Shown here: positions 57,806 to 64,000 of the stretch, one piece after another | Numbering within the stretch: the first letter of the stretch is position 1 | Layout: each line of letters begins with the position of its first letter | NCBI GenBank assembly: GCA_039822105.1 | Contig: JBCBMW010000011.1 | Coordinates: 1 to 64,000, forward strand | From: Parvularcula sp039822105 | GTDB taxonomy: Bacteria; Pseudomonadota; Alphaproteobacteria; Caulobacterales; Parvularculaceae | DNA length: 64,000 nucleotides | Reading direction: 5' to 3' | The notes under the pieces: model-generated | Seen by the model: the letters and a program-made list of their open reading frames with translations, nothing else | Database searches by the model: none | Told to the model about the DNA's origin: nothing | Translations under genes and position numbers: made by a program

Positions 57806-58502
57806 GGTGACAACGGCCATGGTCCTGGCCGCAGGGCTCGGCACGCGTATTCGCAGCCTCGACCCTGAAACGCCCAAGCCGCTCATCAAGGTGCGCGGCC
57901 AGGCGCTGATCGACTATGCCCTGGCAACACTCCAGCGCGGCGGCGTCTCCCGCGCGGTGGTCAATGTCCACCACAAAGCCGAGATGCTCGAAGCGCATCT
58001 TCAAGGCCGCGCGGATGTGGAGATTCTCATCTCTGACGAGCGGGGTGAGCGGCTTGAAACAGGCGGCGGCATCGTCAAAGCTTTGCCGCTCCTAGGGTCG
58101 GCGCCTTTTTTCTGCACCAACACCGACTCGATCCTTCTCGAAGGCGATCATGCGGCCACGGACGTTCTCAAAGAGCACTGGGATGATGGCGTCGACGCCC
58201 TCTTGCTCCTTGCGCGGCTCGACCAGGCGTCGGGCTATGACGGGGCAGGTGACTTCTCCCTGGGCGCGGGCGGTGAGATCCAGCCGAAAGAGGAGGGGGA
58301 GGCTTTCGTCTTCACCGGCCTCCAACTTCTGCGCTCGGAGCTTTTCGCTGGCGCCAAGATCGAGCCTGTCTCGACCCGTGCCTTTTGGGCCAAGGCCCAG
58401 CAGCAAGGCCGGTTCCGCGGTGTCGTCTATGAGGGCGGCTGGATGCATGTCGGTGACCCCGAAGGCCATGCCCGTGCAGAGGAACGCCTCGCCGCGCTTT
58501 AA
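57798..58502 (+). CDS. murU: N-acetylmuramate alpha-1-phosphate uridylyltransferase MurU
   Basis: 234 residues of the nucleotidyltransferase family. The glycine-rich loop AMVLAAGLGTRIRSLDPETP, then KPLIKV, is intact, with the metal-binding NTDSI, and AFVFTGLQLLRSELF, TRAFW and YEGGWMHVGDPEGH. It uses UTP to make UDP-MurNAc from the product of AmgK, closing the recycling bypass. It overlaps amgK by 8 bases and precedes addB by 15 bases. Confidence 0.92.
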   Translation: MLEVTTAMVLAAGLGTRIRSLDPETPKPLIKVRGQALIDYALATLQRGGVSRAVVNVHHKAEMLEAHLQGRADVEILISDERGERLETGGGIVKALPLLGSAPFFCTNTDSILLEGDHAATDVLKEHWDDGVDALLLLARLDQASGYDGAGDFSLGAGGEIQPKEEGEAFVFTGLQLLRSELFAGAKIEPVSTRAFWAKAQQQGRFRGVVYEGGWMHVGDPEGHARAEERLAAL

Positions 58503-58517
58503 AACGGAACAAACCAG

Positions 58518-61500
58518 ATGATCCGGGCGGACGAACTTCTCGCCTGGGATGCGCCCCACCTCTTTTCGTTGCCACCTGGCCGTCCTTTCTTTGATGACCT
58601 CGTTGCGACCCTGCTCGCTGATCTCAATGATCTGACGCTTCCTCAGACAACGATCTTTCTTCCCTCTCGCCGGGCTGTCCGGGCGTTACGCGAGAGCTTT
58701 TCGCGCCGGGCGCGGGGCGAGACGCTGCTCCTGCCGCGATTGATTGCCATCGCTGACCTCAGCGAGGACGATGCTCTCAGTCTTGATGCTGAGCTTCGCC
58801 TCGGGCCCCTGGCCGAGGCGCCAGGGCCGTCGACCAAGCGGCTCAAGCTCGCGGGCATCTACCGCGATGCGCGGGCCAGGACTTCGGCAGGCGCGCCGGA
58901 TTGGGCGACAGCGCTCCGCGCGGCGGACGAGCTTTCTCGCACCTATGATCTTTTGACGGAGCATGAGGTGACATCAGCCGAGCTTGAGGCGCTGGGCGAT
59001 GATCCCGCTATCGCGGAAAGCGCAGAACACTGGCGTGAGGTTTTATCCGTCATCGGTCTAGCCTCTGAGGCCTGGCCGCAATGGCTGAAGGACGAGGGGT
59101 TGGTCGATGCGCGTCGTCGGCGGAAAGACGTGCTCGCTGCGGTCGCCGGAGCTGTTGCGGATGAACGAAGAGGTGGGCCCGCCATCGCGGCTGGGTTCAT
59201 CGGGACGACCCCGTCGTCGGCTGCCTTTCTTGCCGCTATCGCAAAGGCGCCCCTCGGCGCTGTTGTCTTGCCTGGTCTCGATCGAGATATGACCGACCTT
59301 GATTGGTCGAAGATCGAGGCGCCGCATCCGCAATATGCGTATAAAGAGTTTCTCGAGAAGGGCTTTGGTGGCCTCAGCCGAGAGGGCGTGCGAGAACTCT
59401 CGGCACCGCAAGAGGAGAGCGAGACCCAGCGCCGGCGTTTGGTGTCGTTAGCCCTCACGCCTGCGGAGACGACCGACACCTGGTATGATCGCTTTGTCCG
59501 CTTTCAGAGCGATGGCCACGCAAAGGCCGCTCTCCACGGGCTCGAGGTCGCGATCGCGGCCGATCAAGAGGAAGAGGCGGACTTCGTTGCCCTGACCCTG
59601 CGCTCTGTCCTCGCTGAACCGGGAAAGTCCGCGTTCCTCGTCACCGCCGATCGGACCCTGGGCCGCCGGGTGGCGGCCAAGATGCGCGGCTGGGGCATTG
59701 ATATCGATGACAGCGGCGGCGCTCCGCTGTCCGGGTCGTTTCGCGCGACGTTTCTGCGCCTTGTTGCGCGATTGATGGCAACGCCTTCTGATCCCATCGC
59801 GCTGGCGGGGTTGATCCATCACCAGCTGTTCGGTCTCGGTCTTGAAGCCAAAGACCGTGTGCCGATGGTCCGCAGCCTTGATCAGTGGCTTCGCGGCCGT
59901 CCGCCCCGCGATGGATGGGACGGCCTCAAACAATCCTTTGCCGATCCATGGCGGCCCGCCGCCCGGCACTCCACAGAGGAGAACACGCAGCGCGCGCTGG
60001 GCCTCATCGAGCGTCTGGCTTCTGTCTTTCAACGGGAACTCTCCGCCGCCGGCAGCTTTGGCGGTGATATGCTGAGGGCGCATGTGGCGATCGCGGCTGC
60101 TCTTGCGGCGCGCCCCGAGACGCCGGGAGAAGAACTTCTCTTTCGCTATGAAGACGGTGAGGCGCTGGATGATCACCTGAAGGCTCTTAAGTCTCGCGAA
60201 GATCTCATCCCAGCCGTACCCATAGACCAGTACCCTGATCTGTTTGACGCTCTGCTCCAGGGCCCTGCCTTCCGCCCACCGGGAGGGCAGCATCCGCGCC
60301 TAGCCATCTACGGCGTTCTGGAGGCGCGGCTCCAAACCGCTGACCTCGTCATCGTCAGTGGTCTGCAGGAAGGAGTCTGGCCGGGCGACGAAGTGGTCGA
60401 CCCGTTCCTCTCGCGCGGTATGCGTAGGGCGCTGGGTCTGCCGTCCCCCGACGAAGATGTCGGCCGGGTGGCCCATGACTTTGCCAATTTTGCATCGACC
60501 CCCAACGTGCTTCTCACGCGATCAGAACGGCAGGGCCGGTCTCCAGCCAAGCCGTCACGTTTCATGGTCCGTTTAGAGAGTTTCTTGAAGGCGTTGGGCG
60601 AGGACGCGGCATCGGTCTTTGCCCATGACCGTTTGCGAACCTGGGCGCATGCTCGCTACGAGGCTGAAGGCTCCGGCGCGCCGGCCCCGCGCCCTGCGCC
60701 AGCGCCGCATCCACGGCACCGTCCGCGCAAGCTTTCGGTGAGTGAGGTTGGGACCTGGCGACGTGATCCTTATGCGATCTATGCCAAGCGCGTTCTCGGT
60801 CTGCGTCCGCTTCAAAGCTACAATGCGCCATTCTCTGTTGCCGATCGCGGTACCCTGCTGCACGCGCTTTTGGAGAACGCCGTGCAAGAAGGGGCGACGG
60901 GGTCAAGCGAAACCATCGCGCAGCACCTACGCACCTTGATACCATCAGTGATCGATACGTTCGATATGCCGCGGATACAGAGGATTCTCAACAATGGTTT
61001 CCTAGATCGCGCCGTTGATGCCTTTGCGGCCTTTCAAAGCAAGGCGGCGGTTTTAACCGACCCACTGGCCGTGGAAGTCGATGGCCGCGTGGCGCTCAAG
61101 TACGGTGACGACGAGATCATCATCAGTGCCCGTGCTGACCGGATCGATCGGGCGACGGAGGGCTATCACCTCATCGACTACAAGACAGGCGCCGGATCAT
61201 CTCTCAAGGCGGAGGCGGCTGGCTTTTCGCCGCAGCTGTTCCTCTCGGCGATGATCGCAAAGGCAGGGGGATTTGAAGGGTGTGCGGAGGGACCTGTTTG
61301 GCAGATCTCCTTTTTGCCGCTCAGCAAGGCCACGGATCTCTTCAAAGATGACCTTTCCCGCGACAACACCGCTGCCCGCGGCGACGACCTGGCTGAGCGC
61401 CTTGCGGCATTCGAGGCAGCATTCCGCCCCTGGCTGCAAGAGCAAGTTCTGACGCCGTCACCCATGCCGTCCCAAGTCCGTCCCTTCGAAAGCCATATCG

Positions 61501-61559
61501 TCGGCGACTACGACCATCTGGCGCGGCGAGGTGAATGGTTGAGGTCGTCGGATGGCTGA
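58518..61559 (+). CDS. addB: Double-strand break repair protein AddB
   Basis: 1013 residues, the alphaproteobacterial AddB type. The N-terminal ~500 residues form a degenerate helicase-like region (TTIFLPSRRAVRALRESFSR), with VIVSGLQEGVWPGDEVVDPF near residue 612. The C-terminal PD-(D/E)XK nuclease domain starts KLSVSEVGTWRRDPYAIYAK and has YHLIDYKTG, the D-x-K catalytic pair, near 890. It works with AddA to resect broken DNA ends and load RecA. Its last 8 bases overlap the start of addA. Confidence 0.94.
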   Translation: MIRADELLAWDAPHLFSLPPGRPFFDDLVATLLADLNDLTLPQTTIFLPSRRAVRALRESFSRRARGETLLLPRLIAIADLSEDDALSLDAELRLGPLAEAPGPSTKRLKLAGIYRDARARTSAGAPDWATALRAADELSRTYDLLTEHEVTSAELEALGDDPAIAESAEHWREVLSVIGLASEAWPQWLKDEGLVDARRRRKDVLAAVAGAVADERRGGPAIAAGFIGTTPSSAAFLAAIAKAPLGAVVLPGLDRDMTDLDWSKIEAPHPQYAYKEFLEKGFGGLSREGVRELSAPQEESETQRRRLVSLALTPAETTDTWYDRFVRFQSDGHAKAALHGLEVAIAADQEEEADFVALTLRSVLAEPGKSAFLVTADRTLGRRVAAKMRGWGIDIDDSGGAPLSGSFRATFLRLVARLMATPSDPIALAGLIHHQLFGLGLEAKDRVPMVRSLDQWLRGRPPRDGWDGLKQSFADPWRPAARHSTEENTQRALGLIERLASVFQRELSAAGSFGGDMLRAHVAIAAALAARPETPGEELLFRYEDGEALDDHLKALKSREDLIPAVPIDQYPDLFDALLQGPAFRPPGGQHPRLAIYGVLEARLQTADLVIVSGLQEGVWPGDEVVDPFLSRGMRRALGLPSPDEDVGRVAHDFANFASTPNVLLTRSERQGRSPAKPSRFMVRLESFLKALGEDAASVFAHDRLRTWAHARYEAEGSGAPAPRPAPAPHPRHRPRKLSVSEVGTWRRDPYAIYAKRVLGLRPLQSYNAPFSVADRGTLLHALLENAVQEGATGSSETIAQHLRTLIPSVIDTFDMPRIQRILNNGFLDRAVDAFAAFQSKAAVLTDPLAVEVDGRVALKYGDDEIIISARADRIDRATEGYHLIDYKTGAGSSLKAEAAGFSPQLFLSAMIAKAGGFEGCAEGPVWQISFLPLSKATDLFKDDLSRDNTAARGDDLAERLAAFEAAFRPWLQEQVLTPSPMPSQVRPFESHIVGDYDHLARRGEWLRSSDG

Positions 61560-64000
61560 CGAACGAAACGATCTCTCTCGCACGGCGGCGATCCAGCGGG
61601 CAGTCGGAGACCCACACCGGTCCGCATGGGTGTCGGCCAATGCGGGTACGGGCAAAACCTACCTGCTCGTCCGGCGCGTGATTAGGCAACTCCTGGCCGG
61701 AGCTCCTCCGCACACGATTGTCTGTATCACCTTCACGAAGGCTGCGGCGTCAGAAATGGCCGACCGCCTCTTAACGCTCCTCAGTGAGTGGGCGCTGATG
61801 CCGGATGATGAGCTGACCGTGGCCATCCTGGACGCCACGGGTGATAGACCGTCATCGGAGGACCTTCCTCGGGCGCGGCGCCTTTTCGCGCAGGCGCTTG
61901 AAACGCCCGGTGGTTTGAAGATCCAGACCATCCACAGTTTCTGTGCGTCGCTCCTGGGCCGTTTCCCGGCGGAGGCTGGCTTGACGCTCGGCTTCCGCGC
62001 GCTTGAGGATGATGAGGCCGCGCTTCTCTTGCGCGAGGCCGTGCATGAGGTGGCGGACGCTGCTTCTGCGCCGGATCATCCGCTCCATGAGCACTTCGTC
62101 TCTGTCGCGACGCGTTTTCAGGGCGAGACGGACGAAGGCTTCTCGATGGCCCCCAGCCTCGAAGCTGCGCTAGCCACCTACTCGACCAAGAGCCGTGGTC
62201 TTCTTTCCTTCACCGGGATCGTTGCTGGCGGCATCAATGGCGCGCTACGCGACGTCCTTGGACTTGGGCCGGACGATGATCACGACCAACTGCAGCAGGC
62301 ATGCCGGGAGGGCCTCGACCTTCCATTCATCCGTGAGGTGATTGGCGTTTTCTCAGAGGGTGGCGCGAACGCCAAAAAGCTTGCGCAGAAGATGGAGGCA
62401 AGCCTCGAGACATCAGATCTCTCGCGCTTTGCCGATGACGCCTTCGTCTTCAAGGCTGACGGCGGAGTCCTGTCCCGCGTCGGCGATAAAGCGTCAAAGG
62501 CCGCGATCCACAATTTTGATACGCGGTGGGCTGAGCTTGTTGAGCACTTCTCTGCGTACAGGGATCGGGTGCATGCCGTCCGGGTGTTGGACGAGAACCA
62601 GGACTTTATGGTTCTCGCGCTAGCCTGCATCACATCCTACGACGCGAAAAAGAAGTCTCGAGGCGGATTGGATTTTGACGACTTGATTGAGGCGTCTCTC
62701 GCGCTCCTTCAAAATGTCGGTGGTTCATGGGTGCGGTTCAAACTCGATCAGGGTATCCGCCACGTTCTGCTGGATGAGGCGCAGGATACGTCGTTGGCGC
62801 AGTGGAACCTGTTCGCGGAGTTGGTCAGTGAGGTGACGGATACCGATCCAGAAGCGGCGGGTCTCGACGAACCCTCGACGCTTTTTGTTGTCGGCGACCC
62901 CAAACAATCGATCTACGCCTTCAACGGTGCGGAGGCGGCGCTGTTTGAGGCCAATCGCCAGGCCTATGACGCGCGCCTCGCCGGCCGGTTGGTGCGTAAG
63001 GATCTCTTTCTCTCCTTCCGCACGGCCCAGCCCGTGCTTGATATTGTCGATCAAGTTTTCGCACCTGGTGGCCCGGGCGGGATGCCGTCGCCCTATGAGC
63101 GCCATCGCGCACGGTGGTCGGATCGTCCGGGATCGGTTGAATTGTGGCCAGCGCTTGAGAAGCCTGAGAAGACAGAGCTGCCTGTGTGGGATTTGCCGGT
63201 TGACCTTCCGCAGGAGGACAGCATCGACCGAATGGCCGCACGAGCCATTGCCGAGGACATCCGGCGCCGCATCGGCGCGCAGGAGCGGCTGGCGAGCAAG
63301 GGCGGCCGGGCCGTCTCCGCGTCTGACTTTATGATCCTGCTCCAACGGCGCTCGGCCCGCTTTCGCGAGGTGATCAGGGCGCTTGATGAGGCGGGTGTGC
63401 CCTGCGCTGGGACGGATCGCATCCGGGTCGGTGATGACGTTGCCGTCAAGGATCTGATCTCGCTTCTTCGATTTGCTTGCAACACGGATGATTGCTTGAG
63501 CCTTGCGGAGCTTTTGAAGTCGCCGTTCTTTGGCTTCTCTGAGGACGAGCTCTTTCTGCTTGCCCACGATCGCGGTCCAGTCCGGCTCTGGCGGGTCCTG
63601 CGGGACCGTGCGCAGGGTGAGGGTGATGCCGCAAAGCGCTGCGCAAGCGTGGCGGCTGAACTCCAAAACGCGCTGGATGAAGGCAACCGCCGCGGGCCCT
63701 ATGCGTTGATGACGGCGCTCCTTGATGTCGGTGACCCGTTGACCGGCCGTGCCCGGATGATGGGGCGCTTGGGGGCAAGTTTCCGAGAGCCTGTGGCCGC
63801 ACTTCTCGATGAAGCCTTGGCGTTTGAGGATGCTGAGCCGAGGAGCCTTCACGGTTTTCTCCACCGTGCTGAGACCATGCGTGCAGAGATCAAACGAGAG
63901 GTGAGCGACGAGGGCGCTGGCGTGCGTGTGATGACAGTGCACGGCGCCAAGGGTCTTGAGGCCCCAGCGGTCTATCTGGCCGATGCGGACTACGTCCAGT
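61552..64000 (+). CDS. addA: Double-strand break repair helicase AddA, N-terminal 816 residues (cut by window edge)
   Basis: The frame from ATG 61552 stays open to the window end. It is a UvrD-like helicase: Q-motif/Walker A AAIQRA and WVSANAGTGKTYLLVRRVIR, motif Ib region IQTIHSFCASLLGRFPAEAG, then LDFDDLIEASLALLQ, Walker B VLLDEAQDTSLAQWNLF, VGDPKQSIYAFNGAEA (motif III) and, near the end, VMTVHGAKGLEAPAVYLAD (motif V). The C-terminal nuclease domain lies beyond the window. Its start overlaps addB by 8 bases, so the two subunits are co-translated. Confidence 0.95.
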   Translation, partial: MADERNDLSRTAAIQRAVGDPHRSAWVSANAGTGKTYLLVRRVIRQLLAGAPPHTIVCITFTKAAASEMADRLLTLLSEWALMPDDELTVAILDATGDRPSSEDLPRARRLFAQALETPGGLKIQTIHSFCASLLGRFPAEAGLTLGFRALEDDEAALLLREAVHEVADAASAPDHPLHEHFVSVATRFQGETDEGFSMAPSLEAALATYSTKSRGLLSFTGIVAGGINGALRDVLGLGPDDDHDQLQQACREGLDLPFIREVIGVFSEGGANAKKLAQKMEASLETSDLSRFADDAFVFKADGGVLSRVGDKASKAAIHNFDTRWAELVEHFSAYRDRVHAVRVLDENQDFMVLALACITSYDAKKKSRGGLDFDDLIEASLALLQNVGGSWVRFKLDQGIRHVLLDEAQDTSLAQWNLFAELVSEVTDTDPEAAGLDEPSTLFVVGDPKQSIYAFNGAEAALFEANRQAYDARLAGRLVRKDLFLSFRTAQPVLDIVDQVFAPGGPGGMPSPYERHRARWSDRPGSVELWPALEKPEKTELPVWDLPVDLPQEDSIDRMAARAIAEDIRRRIGAQERLASKGGRAVSASDFMILLQRRSARFREVIRALDEAGVPCAGTDRIRVGDDVAVKDLISLLRFACNTDDCLSLAELLKSPFFGFSEDELFLLAHDRGPVRLWRVLRDRAQGEGDAAKRCASVAAELQNALDEGNRRGPYALMTALLDVGDPLTGRARMMGRLGASFREPVAALLDEALAFEDAEPRSLHGFLHRAETMRAEIKREVSDEGAGVRVMTVHGAKGLEAPAVYLADADYVQ

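Noticed and set aside
62725..63942. Long open frame antisense to addA (405 codons)
   Set aside because: The plus strand encodes a well-conserved UvrD-type helicase with all motifs; the antisense frame is a by-product of high GC codon use.
1..64000. CRISPR arrays, insertion sequences, prophage or integrated elements
   Set aside because: No regularly spaced repeats, transposase or integrase genes, direct-repeat borders or change of base style were seen. The window looks like continuous core chromosome.

Overview
The window is about 64 kb of a high-GC bacterial chromosome with dense, ordinary housekeeping organisation: short intergenic gaps, many stop/start overlaps and no transposons, phage genes, CRISPR arrays or rRNA. 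The gene content points to an alphaproteobacterium of the Caulobacterales/Parvularculales/Maricaulales kind: an MmcB-type repair protein, AddAB instead of RecBCD, a tsaE-amgK-murU block, a K+-independent H+-pyrophosphatase, a complete Entner-Doudoroff set, and a TonB receptor-SapC-cupin-tryptophan halogenase cluster. The taxonomic placement is inferred from gene families, not from an rRNA.

Layout. 1-5.6 kb: the 5' end of murJ, an ABM-domain protein, an M20 amidohydrolase, an SH3 protein, a LON-domain/Trm112 pair, a CnoX-type thioredoxin, ProX, and tRNA-Gly(GCC). 5.7-11.7 kb: small regulator-target pairs (LysR with an NADP-binding reductase; TetR with a rhodanese and two matching palindromes; MerR with a methyltransferase/DUF2938 operon and a MerR-type promoter dyad) and an enoyl-CoA hydratase. 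11.9-18.5 kb: an RND efflux operon (OMF, MFP, RND pump, TetR) with a palindrome at its promoter. 18.6-24.8 kb: pyruvate kinase, gluconokinase, gluconate permease, and a very divergent PEP carboxylase-like protein.

24.9-49.5 kb is the core of the window. It holds two lipoprotein GH3 glycosidases, a TonB-dependent receptor, SapC, a JmjC/cupin-8 protein, two flavin-dependent halogenase-like proteins, an SMP-30 lactonase lipoprotein, a GPH-type MFS symporter, a LacI regulator, a sugar-porter MFS protein, then zwf-pgl-edd-glk-eda. Four copies of one 16-bp palindrome (consensus TTGACAACGTTGTCAA) lie upstream of gntK, between GH3 and the TonB receptor, between halogenase 2 and the second GH3, and upstream of the sugar porter. 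I infer one LacI-controlled saccharide regulon. The receptor would import oligosaccharides, periplasmic GH3 enzymes would release glucose, the lactonase and gluconate genes would handle oxidised glucose, and the Entner-Doudoroff enzymes would take both to pyruvate.

49.5-64 kb: a secreted M24 peptidase, an OYE-family flavin oxidoreductase, H+-pyrophosphatase, a HAD hydrolase, mmcB, a 2Fe-2S ferredoxin, tsaE-amgK-murU (tRNA t6A plus cell-wall MurNAc recycling), and addB-addA, with addA running off the right edge.
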